Shown piece by piece: positions 8,438 through 16,708 of a DNA stretch of 37,311 bases; the first letter of the stretch is position 1, and the number at the start of each line of letters is the position of its first letter. The notes under the pieces were generated by a model, which was not told where the DNA came from, did not search any database, and saw only the letters and a program-made list of their open reading frames with translations. This DNA is from Treponema sp. (GTDB taxonomy: Bacteria; Spirochaetota; Spirochaetia; Treponematales; Breznakiellaceae), in assembly GCA_031279205.1 (NCBI GenBank), contig JAITIX010000077.1, forward strand, positions 1 to 37,311. Direction: 5' to 3'. A program made the position numbers and the translations under genes.

Positions 8438-9247
8438 ATGATTATTATAGGTGAAAAAATTAACGGATCTATCCCGCCTGTGGCAAAAGCAATCGCAGAG
8501 AAAGACGCCAAGTACATCCGGCGTTTGGCAAAAAAGCAGTCTCTGGCAAAGGCCAATTTCCTTGATGTATGCGCTTCGGTCGCGCCAAACGTGGAATACG
8601 AAACCCTCAAATGGCTTATCAATTTGGTTCAAGAAGTAACAGACACTCCTATCTCCATCGACAGTCCCAACGCCAGAGTTTTCCCGCAACTCATCCCTCT
8701 CTGTAAAAAACCAGGGATCATCAATTCCGTGTCTATGGAAGGAGACAAAATTGAACAGGTGTTTCCCGTGATCGCTGATACAACATGGAACTGCGTGGCT
8801 CTCCTTTGCGATGACAGCGGGATTCCCAGAACTGCGGAAAAGCGCCTTGAGGTCTTCGATGCCATTCTCAACAAAGCCGCAGCATATCACATTGCTCCAG
8901 ACCGGCTGTATATCGATCCTGTCGTCGAAATGCTTGCTTCGTCGGAAGACGGAATCGAGAAGATTATCGCCACCATCAAAAAGGTAAAGGAAATCTGCCC
9001 CGATGTTCATATCACCAGCGGAGCCAGCAATATTTCCTTTCAACTACCCCTGAGAAAATTTATCAACCGCAGTTTCATAATCCTCTGCATGGGCGCGGGA
9101 ATGGACAGCGCCATCGTCGATCCCCTTAACACCGATATGCTGGGACTTATCTACGCGGCAGAGGCGCTCTTAGGCCGAGACGAAATGTGCATTGAATACA
9201 TCACCGCTTTCAGGGAAGGACTTTTCGGAACACCAGCAGGAGCATAA
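8438..9247 (+). CDS. Second methyltetrahydrofolate:corrinoid methyltransferase (AcsE/MtgA superfamily)
   Basis: A 269-residue pterin-binding methyltransferase of the superfamily that holds AcsE, MetH pterin domains and the methyltransferase-II proteins of O-demethylase and glycine-betaine systems. It begins MIIIGEKINGSIPP. Pterin-site residues are visible at Asp75 (SIDSPN), Asn96 (IINSVS), Asp160 (YIDPVV) and Asn198 (SGASNIS). AAGAGG precedes two adjacent ATGs; the second (8438) has better spacing. It is clearly divergent from the AcsE at 295-1080. A likely role is moving a methyl group between H4folate and a small corrinoid protein such as that at 24713-25354. It is followed after 26 bp by a broken URO-D methyltransferase gene, so its original operon partner is lost. 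Direction and substrate are inferred only. Confidence 0.85.
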   Translation: MIIIGEKINGSIPPVAKAIAEKDAKYIRRLAKKQSLAKANFLDVCASVAPNVEYETLKWLINLVQEVTDTPISIDSPNARVFPQLIPLCKKPGIINSVSMEGDKIEQVFPVIADTTWNCVALLCDDSGIPRTAEKRLEVFDAILNKAAAYHIAPDRLYIDPVVEMLASSEDGIEKIIATIKKVKEICPDVHITSGASNISFQLPLRKFINRSFIILCMGAGMDSAIVDPLNTDMLGLIYAAEALLGRDEMCIEYITAFREGLFGTPAGA

Positions 9248-9273
9248 GTTCTTATGAACAAGAGGAGCGTTAT

Positions 9274-9486
9274 ATGCTAACTAAACGACAGAACTTTCTG
9301 GAAACTATCCACGGCGGGAAACCTGACCGTTTTGTCAAATCATTCGAATTTCTCAATCTCTTCTTCGCCACTGATCCCATAACAGGAGCGGCGCCACCTT
9401 TCCCTCCCATAGGCGGCGAAAGCATTACAAAGAGTGGGCGCAAAAGCCCACTCTTTCTCTATCTGGCCATTAGAGAATCAAGATAG
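9274..9486 (+). pseudogene. Truncated URO-D-family (MtaA/MtbA-like) methyltransferase, N-terminal stump
   Basis: A 70-codon frame with a good ribosome binding site (GAGGAG before ATG 9274). The first 45-48 residues (MLTKRQNFLETIHGGKPDRF, then a stretch ending PPIGGE) look like the N-terminus of uroporphyrinogen-decarboxylase-superfamily methyltransferases, normally about 340-400 residues long. The rest is missing: the frame runs straight into a transcription terminator at 9429-9456 and stops at 9486. This suggests an internal deletion that removed the catalytic barrel. The intact partner would have been a substrate:corrinoid methyltransferase working with the gene at 8438. An unrelated short protein cannot be excluded, but the start and position argue for a remnant. 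Confidence 0.65.
9429..9456 (+). terminator. Rho-independent terminator after the second methyltransferase unit
   Basis: AAAGAGTGGGC and GCCCACTCTTT form a perfect 11-bp stem around a GCAAA-type loop, followed by TCTCTATC. It lies inside the truncated URO-D frame, as expected if a deletion joined the gene's start to its own downstream terminator. Confidence 0.75.
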
Positions 9487-9550
9487 AGCTACCCTTGCCC
9501 CACAGAATCCCCGCGCCGAATCTTCGATAAATCTCACCGCTCTTCTAGTA

Positions 9551-9945
9551 AAATCTCACTGAGTTTTAGGGAAGAACTCAGTGAGTTTTAGGTGAAATCT
9601 CACTGAGTTTTAGGTGAAATCTCACTGAGTTTTAGGTGAAATCTCACTGAGTTTTAGGGAAGAACTCACTGAGTTTTAGGTGAAATCTCAGTGAGTTTTA
9701 GGGAAGAACTCAGTGAGTTTTAGGGAAGAACTCAGTGAGTTTTAGGGAAGAACTCACTGAGTTTTAGGTGAAATCTCACTGAGTTTTAGGGAAGAACTCA
9801 CTGAGTTTTAGGTGAAATCTCACTGAGTTTTAGGAAAATCTCACTGAGTTTTAGGGAAAATCTCACTGAGTTTTAGGGAAGAACTCACTGAGTTTTAGGT
9901 GAAATCTCACTGAGTTTTAGGTGAAATCTCACTGAGTTTTAGGGT
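9551..9945. repeat. 22-bp tandem array with palindromic CTCA-C/G-TGAG core
   Basis: Eighteen cores of CTCASTGAG (S = C or G) start at 9555 and recur every 22 bp (one step is 21 bp) up to 9928. The 3' flank is always TTTTAGG. The rest of the spacer is either GAAGAA or TGAAAT type. In GAAGAA-type units the palindrome extends to AACTCA-S-TGAGTT. The only non-palindromic base is the centre, which is C in some units and G in others, equivalent to turning the core over. Confidence 0.95.
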
Positions 9946-10131
9946 AGAAGGCACTGGGGTTTGGGTAGAAGGCACTGGGGTTTGGGTAGAAGGCACTGGG
10001 GTTTGGGTAGAAGGCACTGGGGTTTGGGTAGAAGGCACTGGGGTTTGGGTAGAAGGCACTGGGGTTTGGGAAGAAGGCGCTGGGGTTTGGGTAGAAGGCA
10101 CTGGGGTTTGGGTAGAAGGCACTGGGGTTCG
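9946..10131. repeat. 21-bp tandem array with CACTG core
   Basis: Nine units with the CACTG core at 9952, 9973, 9994, 10015, 10036, 10057, 10078 (as CGCTG), 10099 and 10120. The unit reads AGAAGG-CACTG-GGGTTTGGGT. It continues in step with the 22-bp array, the first core lying 22 bp after the last core of that array. The two units share the CACTG and GTTT-x-GG positions and may be related. Confidence 0.95.
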
Positions 10132-10133
10132 TT

Positions 10134-10232
10134 GTGTCTGACACTGTTCCAGACCAATACCAGTGTCAGATACTTGTGTCGAGACACAAGCGCGGCATCG
10201 GTTCTGGCAAGGATTCGATCGCGTTACGCGAT
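10134..10232. repeat. Cluster of short inverted repeats
   Basis: Several perfect arms lie in 100 bp: GTGTC-T-GACAC (10134-10144), CTGACACTG paired with CAGTGTCAG (10138-10146 with 10161-10169), CTTGTGTC-GA-GACACAAG (10173-10190) and ATCGCG-TTA-CGCGAT (10218-10232). The last could form the 3' end of the DUF3786 transcript, but no T-run follows on the minus strand. Confidence 0.7.
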
Positions 10233-10245
10233 AGCCTTGTCATAA

Positions 10246-10869
10246 TCATATTGGGTCTATCTCCTTAAGTCTGGCGATAAGCACTTCCCCAACAACGGCA
10301 ATGTCTTCGGCGGTAAAGGCGGGGACAAAATTGTCATTAAAGAGGATTTGGGCTGAGGGAGGAAATTCATCGTCTCCAGCCCAGAGTAGAATATCCATAG
10401 AGAGGCCCTTGAGAAATTCAAAGCGGTATCCCGCGTCTCCCTTGTCTAGGGCTTCAGCACGGAGGGTCTCCATAATCCGCCGGAACTTTGCTAGATCGTT
10501 TCCGAATGTATTGGCCAACCGTTTGACGCAGCGTCTCTCAAAGTTGCGGTAATACACTTCTCCCCAAGGCAACTCCCGGTAAGAGAGTCGTCTCCCTGTG
10601 GCTTCGGTATATCGTCCCTCGCAGAGGTAGCGAAGAAAAAGGATGTTTTCATAGCCCCGCTCTACCTGTCTTCCCTCCGTGTCCCGGAGTTCAAAGTCTG
10701 GAAACTTGGCGAGATAGGTTTTCCCCATGACGCACAACTCGAAGGCCGCTTCCTTCCGCAGGAAAGGAAGGGCACAACGCCGGGCAATCTCGGCGGGAGT
10801 CAGTGTTCTATAAATAGAGTTGAAATGATCCAAAGAACGTTGCATGTGGTCTTTCTTTTCAGTTTTCAT
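10246..10869 (-). CDS. DUF3786 family protein
   Basis: A 207-residue soluble protein beginning MKTEKKDHMQRSLDHFNSIY, with segments (GYENILFLRYLCEG, LSYRELPWGEVYYRNFERRC, LLWAGDDEFPPSAQILFNDN) that I recognise as DUF3786, a family of unknown function found near acsV and corrinoid genes in acetogens and other anaerobes. The ATG shares one base with the acsV stop (TAATG), so it is translationally coupled. It is the last gene of the cooC2-acsV-DUF3786 operon. A role in handling the corrinoid/iron-sulfur protein or CODH/ACS is inferred from position only. No signal peptide, membrane segment or cysteine cluster is visible. Confidence 0.8.
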   Translation of the reverse strand: MKTEKKDHMQRSLDHFNSIYRTLTPAEIARRCALPFLRKEAAFELCVMGKTYLAKFPDFELRDTEGRQVERGYENILFLRYLCEGRYTEATGRRLSYRELPWGEVYYRNFERRCVKRLANTFGNDLAKFRRIMETLRAEALDKGDAGYRFEFLKGLSMDILLWAGDDEFPPSAQILFNDNFVPAFTAEDIAVVGEVLIARLKEIDPI

Positions 10870-12785
10870 TAGGTGAACAAAGCTCCGTTAGTGTGGGGTA
10901 AGAAACAGGCAGCGATGAATTCGTCCATGTAAGAGGCGTGGGCGGATAGTTCCAGATAGGTTAAGCTCTGGGCGATTTCGGCTATCTTTCTGGCTGCTCC
11001 ACAGGAGACTGCCGAGGCATAAGCGCCATACAGGGAGGTGTTGCCAATATAGTGGTAGCGTTCAGTGGGAAGTTTAGGGAGCATCCCGATGCGGATTGCC
11101 CCTTGCACATTGATGCCGCTGCCAATGCCTCCGGCGATATAGACATCCTCAATGGCCTCCATGCTGAAATCCAGCAAGGCAAGCATGGTTCTGATAGCAG
11201 AAAAGATCGCCGCCTTTGCGCGGATAAAGTTATCGATGTCTCCCTCGGTGATCGACAGGTTCTGGGCGATGGTATAGGTTCCCATGCCGTACTCATCGTG
11301 GCGTATCCGCTTCCCTTCCCGGACAAGTTTGCCCCGTGCGTTAATAATACCGCAACGGAAGAGTTCCCCGATCATATCGATAAGTCCGGAACCGCAGAGG
11401 CCACGCGGCTTTTCGTTGCCGATGACTGTCAAGGTGGGTTCCATGCTTGCATCGTCGATGCGGCAGGCTTCAACAGCGCCGTCAGTGGCGCGCATTCCGC
11501 AGCTTATGTCTCCTCCCTCAAAGGCTGGTCCCGCGGAACAGGCGCAGCTCATGAGGAATTCGTCGTTACCGAAGACCAGCTCTCCATTGGTTCCCAGGTC
11601 TATAAAGAGGGAATACGTTTTTTTCTTGAAGATCATGGATGAGAAAACGCCGGCGCTGATGTCGCCTCCTACATAGCTACCGACTGCCGGAGACAGAATC
11701 AGTTCCGCGTCGGGATGCGCTTCCAAACCCGAATCGACGCACCGGAGTTGCCCTGTCTGAAAAAAGGCCGGGACATAAGGCTCCAGCCGTAGATTATCCG
11801 GGTAAACCCCTAAGAAGAGATGGGTCATGGTGGTATTGGCCGCTATTGCTACTCGGTATATCTGTTCTGGCGGAATCCGTGCGCTGTGGCAGAGTCCTCG
11901 AAGGAGGGGGATGATGCTGTCTTCGCTTATGGCTTTTCGCAGTCTTTCAAGGCCGCCGGGACGGGTACTTTCAATGATGCGGTTGATCACGTCGGCTCCG
12001 TAACGTATCTGGCTATTCCCCTCAGAACCTGTGGCCAGAACTTTCCCGGTTTGGATATTCATCAGCACCGCAGCTATTGTGGTGGTTCCGATGTCAATGG
12101 CAAAACCGGCCAGCACCGGCGCTTCACTGGCGGGGAAAACGTCCAGAATCCGGTATCCGCCGCCGGTCTCTTGCCGGAGGACGCAGGTACAGGCAAAGCT
12201 AGATTCCCGCAGTATTCGGGGTAGCTTTCTCAGGGCGTAGAGGCTTAGGTTTACGGTTTCTGCTGGCTGGGATTGGCGCTTTTCGGCAATGCCCCGGAGC
12301 AGCCGTTCCCGATCCGCAAGGGGGTCGTCGGGACTCGGTTGTCCGATGTTTACCGGCAGGAGTTCAATGCCGCTGTCCTGAGTTTTCGGGGTGGAATCCA
12401 GATACCCCATATTCCTCAGTTCTTCTCGGAAGTGTTCAAAGGCCGTTTTATCCCGGCCTGTTTGGAGTTCTGTTATCTTGATGCGATTTTTATAAGCTCT
12501 GGCGGCGGCTGGTACCAGAATCGTCAAATCAGATTCGGCTTGGGAAGCGCAGGCCAGGCGCCAGCCATTGGCGTAGTCGTCGGGGGAGATAAACCGTTGG
12601 TTTGCACTCTCCACCTTTCCGCCAATGACCTTGACGCGGCATTTTCCGCAGGTACCGTTTCCGGAACAGGGGGCGTCAATGGCGATACCGGCTTTTTTTG
12701 CCGCATCCAGCAGGGACTCATCCGCAGAAACTTCAAGCTCCATTTCTGCGCCGTCCTCAACCCTAAACAGAACTTTGCTTATCAT
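10869..12785 (-). CDS. acsV: Corrinoid/iron-sulfur protein reductive activase AcsV (RACo type)
   Basis: ATP-dependent reductive activator that returns inactive Co(II) CFeSP to Co(I). The 638-residue length matches RACo. The N-terminal [2Fe-2S] ferredoxin domain shows Cys40-x5-Cys46-x2-Cys49 and Cys79 (APCSGNGTCGKC, LACAS). A linker region (residues about 100-220) leads to the DUF4445 ASKHA ATPase domain with GFAIDIGTTTIAAVL, SCACSAGPAFEGGDISCGM and FIDLGTNGELVF. The ATG at 12785 overlaps the cooC2 stop in ATGA form and its own stop overlaps the next ATG, so three genes are coupled. A shorter paralogue lies at 18025-19461. Confidence 0.93.
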   Translation of the reverse strand: MISKVLFRVEDGAEMELEVSADESLLDAAKKAGIAIDAPCSGNGTCGKCRVKVIGGKVESANQRFISPDDYANGWRLACASQAESDLTILVPAAARAYKNRIKITELQTGRDKTAFEHFREELRNMGYLDSTPKTQDSGIELLPVNIGQPSPDDPLADRERLLRGIAEKRQSQPAETVNLSLYALRKLPRILRESSFACTCVLRQETGGGYRILDVFPASEAPVLAGFAIDIGTTTIAAVLMNIQTGKVLATGSEGNSQIRYGADVINRIIESTRPGGLERLRKAISEDSIIPLLRGLCHSARIPPEQIYRVAIAANTTMTHLFLGVYPDNLRLEPYVPAFFQTGQLRCVDSGLEAHPDAELILSPAVGSYVGGDISAGVFSSMIFKKKTYSLFIDLGTNGELVFGNDEFLMSCACSAGPAFEGGDISCGMRATDGAVEACRIDDASMEPTLTVIGNEKPRGLCGSGLIDMIGELFRCGIINARGKLVREGKRIRHDEYGMGTYTIAQNLSITEGDIDNFIRAKAAIFSAIRTMLALLDFSMEAIEDVYIAGGIGSGINVQGAIRIGMLPKLPTERYHYIGNTSLYGAYASAVSCGAARKIAEIAQSLTYLELSAHASYMDEFIAACFLPHTNGALFT

Positions 12786-13555
12786 ACTGCTTTTAGTTTC
12801 TGGACGATTTCTCGCAAGGCTGTCTTTATTGGTCCGTCTTCCGGCAGTTCGACTAGGGGTTTCCCCGCCGCGTCATACTGGTAAACATCCTCATCTTGAG
12901 GTACTACACCGATGAGGGACAGTTTCTGGGCATTAATTTCGTCCAAGATACCTTCCTCCAGTTTCCCGCCTGGCGCGCGGTTTACGATGAGATGTACCTC
13001 TTTTACCGCCATATCTAACTGGCCTATCATCTCGGCTATCCTGCCCGCTGCTTGGATGCCCCGTCTGGAACAATCGCTGACGAGGAGTATTAGGTCTACC
13101 GGTGGCAGAATCCCCCGGCTTATATGCTCCAATCCCGCCTCGTTATCTACCACAAGGTACTGGTAGTTCTGATAATACCTTTTGATTTGCGCCCGGAGCA
13201 GGTCATTGACAAAACAGTAGCAGCCTTTTCCCTGTGTTCTCCCCATGATTAGTAGATCATAATCCTTTTCTTCTGTCAGGGCTGAACCGAACCGGAAATC
13301 AGCATACTCCTGTTTGGACATGCCCGGAGGTATGGGTCCTTTTTCCACCAAATCCGACTTAGCTATCTCTTCCCGGATATCTCCGAGTGTGATTGGTTTT
13401 TCTACCCCAAGAACCTCGTTCAGGTTGGAATTCGCGTCCGCATCCACCGCCAGGATAGGTCCCTTCCCGGCCTTCACCAAGTGATCCACAAAGAGGCCGC
13501 AGACCGTTGTTTTTCCCGTACCGCCCTTACCCGCGAAAGCTATTGTATAAGTCAT
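12782..13555 (-). CDS. CooC-type maturation ATPase, second copy
   Basis: A 257-residue P-loop ATPase of the CooC/MinD class. From the chosen start, MTYTIAFAGKGGTGKTT gives the deviant Walker A motif, VDADANSNLNEVLG the A' region, and Cys112-Tyr-Cys114 (GKGCYCFVND) the Cys-x-Cys metal site at the position numbered 112/114 in characterised CooC. VVDNEAGLEHISRG matches the Walker B region. Three ATGs are possible; GGGAGG is 9 bp before 13555 and only 3 bp before 13561, so 13555 is preferred over the longer frame from 13621. It heads the operon with acsV and DUF3786, suggesting a task in CODH/ACS or CFeSP activation distinct from the copy at 5556. Confidence 0.9.
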   Translation of the reverse strand: MTYTIAFAGKGGTGKTTVCGLFVDHLVKAGKGPILAVDADANSNLNEVLGVEKPITLGDIREEIAKSDLVEKGPIPPGMSKQEYADFRFGSALTEEKDYDLLIMGRTQGKGCYCFVNDLLRAQIKRYYQNYQYLVVDNEAGLEHISRGILPPVDLILLVSDCSRRGIQAAGRIAEMIGQLDMAVKEVHLIVNRAPGGKLEEGILDEINAQKLSLIGVVPQDEDVYQYDAAGKPLVELPEDGPIKTALREIVQKLKAV

Positions 13556-13645
13556 CCGCATCTTCCTCCCAACTGTATTTGACTCGGTTTCAAGGTTAGC
13601 ACAGCTTGATCGGCACAACAAGTCTTATGTGTTTACCCCTTTCGC

Positions 13646-14379
13646 TCAGTTCTGTGAGACAGGCTCCGGCTTATACACCTTAAGCCAAGCCTGTTCAAGC
13701 GCCTGCCACTTCTCGCGCTCTTGCAGAACTTCCCGCTGCCGCCGAGTCAGATAGACTTCCTCGTACAACTGCTCAAGCACTTCATCAGCAAGACCCGTTG
13801 CTCACCAGGAGCCGCTCGCTCAACCTCATGCCGTAACACAAGCGTATAAAACGGAAGCAATATCGTCAGATGCCGCTCCTCTATATCCGCTATACTCTGT
13901 TTCAGAAGCCGCACCACCTCAACACGGTAATCAAAAACACCCTGTGTCCCAAAATCAAGCCGTAAGATCTCCGCCACCGGCGAAGGACGGGCAAGATAGA
14001 GAATCTTCGGTTCAGGAAAGATAAGGGTGTTAATCCGCACCAGCCCTTCAGCCCACTGCTCATCACGCCACGAGTTCGGCTTTGTCAGCCGCCGCAAAAG
14101 CGCTGAACCAAGGCTATACTCAAAAATCCGTACCACAAGGCCAGTGTTCCGCCTAACCTGTATCTCCATGATGTAATCATGATCCTCGCCTTGCGTACTT
14201 ATCCGAATGGCACAGTCAGCTACACGACGAACCAACCCCTGCTTCTTCCCCTTCAGGTTGTGGAATTCGGTACTGGGATAGGAGACAACACTGGCATCTG
14301 GCCAATGCGTCCCAAACAGGGCGTTGATGAAGCGGATGATGGTAACCGAGGATAAGCGGCGCATGAGCGCCTTAAACAT
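13646..14379 (-). pseudogene. Frameshifted Rpn/PD-(D/E)XK nuclease-family protein
   Basis: The frame from 14379 to 13747 encodes about 200 residues of the PD-(D/E)XK transposase-like/Rpn family common in gut spirochaetes: SVTIIRFINALFGTHWPDAS near the start, then an acidic residue and YIMEIQV (the E-x-Q nuclease-type motif). Near 13794-13796 reading must drop back one base to continue as GLADEVLEQLYEEVYLTRRQ and then a charged helical tail, ending at a stop at 13646-13648. The break falls in a run of three G on the coding strand; one more G would restore the frame. A single-base deletion or sequencing error is the simplest reading. The N-terminus also lacks a ribosome binding site and may be shortened. 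It is divergent from uvrB. Confidence 0.75.
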
Positions 14380-14524
14380 AGTATCAAGCGGTTACTGTAC
14401 CGTTGCTGGGAAGACGGTACAGCGGACGTTTTCTGTTTTGTTCTTCTCGCCATGTTTCAAGCTCCCCAAAGTATGCCGACACGCTGACTTTGCAAAGAGC
14501 GCTGGTTCAGACTATGCTATTCCT

Positions 14525-16519
14525 ATGCGTCCATTTGAAGTAGTTTCTCCATTCAAACCCGCGGGCGATCAGGGAGCGGCCATTGCCGCGCTTGCCGCAG
14601 GTGTCAAAGCCGGTGACCGGTATCAAACACTCAAGGGAGTTACCGGTTCGGGAAAAACTTTTACTATGGCGAAGATTATTGAGGCAACCCAGCTTCCCAC
14701 CCTCATCGTCAGCCATAACAAAACCCTCGCAGCCCAGCTCTTCCGAGAATTCAAGGGCTTCTTCCCCCACAATGCCGTGGAATACTTTGTCTCCTACTAC
14801 GATTACTACCAGCCGGAAGCCTATGTCGCCAGCCGCGACCTGTATATCGAAAAAGACGCTTCCATAAACAAGGAGATTGAGCGAATGAGGCTTTCAGCAA
14901 CGCGTAGCCTCATGGAACGGGAAGATGTGATCATCGTGGCAACCGTGTCCTGCATCTACGGCCTGGCCACGCCAGAGGTCTACCGTGAAATGACCTCCAC
15001 ATTCGCCGTAGGCGAAGCCGTCGACGCGGATGCCCTGATACGGCGCTTCGTGGAACTCCAGTACGAGCGGAACGACGCAGTGCTGGAACGGGGAAATTTC
15101 CGCAGGCGTGGAGACATGCTCGACATATTCCCCGCTTACATGGAGGAAGCCTATCGCGTTGACCTTGACTGGGATACCGTGAAGCGGATACGGCGCTTTA
15201 ACCCCATCTCTGGCGAATACCTTGAGGAACTGGATCGCGCCGTGATCTATCCGGCCAAGCAGTTCGTCATGCCGCTGTATATGGTACACCGCGCACTGGA
15301 TAAGATACGCGCCGAACTCGCTACTCGCTATGAAGAACTAAAAAGCCAAGGCAAACTGCTGGAGGCACAGCGACTCAAAACACGTGTCGAGTACGATATC
15401 GAAATGATGACCGAGATGGGTTACTGCCCAGGCATAGAGAACTATTCCGCGCCCCTTGCTGGACGCAGCCCCGGCGATCCGCCAGACACGCTCATCGACT
15501 ATTTCCCCAAAAACGCCAACGGTCCAGCACACCTCACCTTTATCGACGAAAGCCACGTCAGCCTTCCCCAGATTGGCGCCATGTACGCGGGCGACCGGAG
15601 TCGGAAAACAAACCTCGTGGACTATGGCTTTCGCCTGCCCTGCGCCCTGGATAATCGCCCCCTGCGTTACGATGAGTTTGTCAGCCGCGTTGGTAAAACG
15701 ATCTATGTGTCGGCGACACCGGGCAAGGCTGAAATCGAAAACTCCAAGCAGGTGGTGGAACAGCTTATACGACCAACCGGCCTCCTTGATCCAGAAGTCG
15801 AGGTGCGCCCAAGCGAAGGGCAGATGGAGGACATCTACACTGAGGTATGCCAGCGTATTGACGCAGGTGAGCGCTCCCTCATCCTCACCCTTACCAAGAA
15901 AATGGCCGAAGACCTCACCGATTACCTTGCCCATAGGGAACTCAAGGTGCGCTATATCCACAGCGAGGTAGAGACCATTGAGCGTGTCGAGATACTTACC
16001 CAGTTACGAAAAGGCGCGTTTGATGTGCTTGTGGGCATAAATCTTCTGCGCGAAGGCATTGACCTGCCAGAAGTTTCGTTTATAGCGATTCTGGACGCGG
16101 ACAAGATCGGGTTCCTTCGCTCACTCACCAGCCTTGTCCAGATCATAGGACGGGCAGCGCGGAACGCCGCCGGTAAGGTGGTGATGTACGCTGACCGCAT
16201 GAGCGACGCCATGAGCGACGCCATTGCCGAAACAAACCGCCGCCGCGCCGCACAGATCGCCTATAACAAAAAACACGGCATCACGCCCGCCACCGTGAAG
16301 AAAGCTGTCGCCGACATTCTCGTCCGACACGCGGCTGAGGAACAGGAGGCCGCCGCCACTTCGATTGAAGTGCTTAAAAAGTCGTACAACATCCTTGTCC
16401 CGGCTGAAAAGAAAAAGCTCCTCGCCGCGCTTAACGCCGAAATGCTGGAACACGCCAAAAAACTTGAGTTCGAGCAAGCCGCCACAATCCGCGACGAGAT
16501 TCAGCGATTGGGCGGGTAA
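14525..16519 (+). CDS. uvrB: Excinuclease ABC subunit B (UvrB)
   Basis: DNA-damage recognition helicase of nucleotide excision repair, working with UvrA and UvrC. The 664 residues match the usual length. The Walker A motif is LKGVTGSGKTFTMA (residues 37-50). SYYDYYQPEAYV and the beta-hairpin region follow, then FIDESHVSLPQ (DE-box), IYVSATPGKAE near residue 395 and LVGINLLREGIDLPE / QIIGRAARN (helicase motifs V and VI). The C-terminal UVR domain (EMLEHAKKLEFEQAATIRDEI) is intact. I start at ATG 14525 (MRPFEVVSPFKPAGDQ), where family homology begins; the open frame extends 67 codons further upstream, over the divergent pseudogene. The ribosome binding site at 14525 is poor. Confidence 0.96.
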   Translation: MRPFEVVSPFKPAGDQGAAIAALAAGVKAGDRYQTLKGVTGSGKTFTMAKIIEATQLPTLIVSHNKTLAAQLFREFKGFFPHNAVEYFVSYYDYYQPEAYVASRDLYIEKDASINKEIERMRLSATRSLMEREDVIIVATVSCIYGLATPEVYREMTSTFAVGEAVDADALIRRFVELQYERNDAVLERGNFRRRGDMLDIFPAYMEEAYRVDLDWDTVKRIRRFNPISGEYLEELDRAVIYPAKQFVMPLYMVHRALDKIRAELATRYEELKSQGKLLEAQRLKTRVEYDIEMMTEMGYCPGIENYSAPLAGRSPGDPPDTLIDYFPKNANGPAHLTFIDESHVSLPQIGAMYAGDRSRKTNLVDYGFRLPCALDNRPLRYDEFVSRVGKTIYVSATPGKAEIENSKQVVEQLIRPTGLLDPEVEVRPSEGQMEDIYTEVCQRIDAGERSLILTLTKKMAEDLTDYLAHRELKVRYIHSEVETIERVEILTQLRKGAFDVLVGINLLREGIDLPEVSFIAILDADKIGFLRSLTSLVQIIGRAARNAAGKVVMYADRMSDAMSDAIAETNRRRAAQIAYNKKHGITPATVKKAVADILVRHAAEEQEAAATSIEVLKKSYNILVPAEKKKLLAALNAEMLEHAKKLEFEQAATIRDEIQRLGG

Positions 16520-16570
16520 ATCAAAAAGTATGCCATGCGCCTTTTGTCCTGAACGTTTCCAAAAATTGTA

Positions 16571-16598
16571 TTGAAAAAAGTATCGGATAGTATAAGAT
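16571..16598 (+). promoter_or_regulatory. Putative sigma-70 promoter for the URO-D-like/RACE unit
   Basis: TTGAAA (16571-16576), 16-bp spacer, TAAGAT (16593-16598). It is the best -35/-10 pair in the AT-rich 189-bp gap after uvrB and would give a 5' leader of about 100 nt. By eye only. Confidence 0.4.
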
Positions 16599-16708
16599 TC
16601 AATAATTAACACCATTCGTGGTAGAAAGCAAAGCATAAGGAAGCTATAACATATCATTCGGGCTGGCAGAATGCCGTAAACACCGGAACAATAGAGTAAG
16701 GAGTAACA

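Larger units (their letters stand above)
9487..10245. other. Long non-coding interval filled by repeat arrays and palindromes
   Basis: This 759-bp gap between two converging transcription units holds arrays at 9551-9945 and 9946-10131 and a cluster of inverted repeats at 10134-10232. Frames crossing the second array translate as a 7-residue repeat in several frames on both strands, because the 21-bp unit contains no stop. I see no supported gene. Confidence 0.8.

Noticed and set aside
9551-10131. CRISPR array
   Set aside because: Units are 21-22 bp in total with no unique spacers of 30 bp or more, and no cas genes are present.
9907-10245. Repeat protein genes (PSTQTPV-type or GRRHWGL-type heptads)
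   Set aside because: The 21-bp unit lacks stops and so is open in several frames on both strands. There is no ribosome binding site, signal peptide or non-repeat domain.
13747-13800. Programmed -1 frameshift in the Rpn-family gene
   Set aside because: No classic X-XXY-YYZ slippery heptamer or downstream pseudoknot is apparent; a lost G in a G-run is simpler.
14324-14524. 67-codon N-terminal extension of UvrB
   Set aside because: No UvrB homology before MRPFEVVSPF, and it overlaps the divergent Rpn-family gene.
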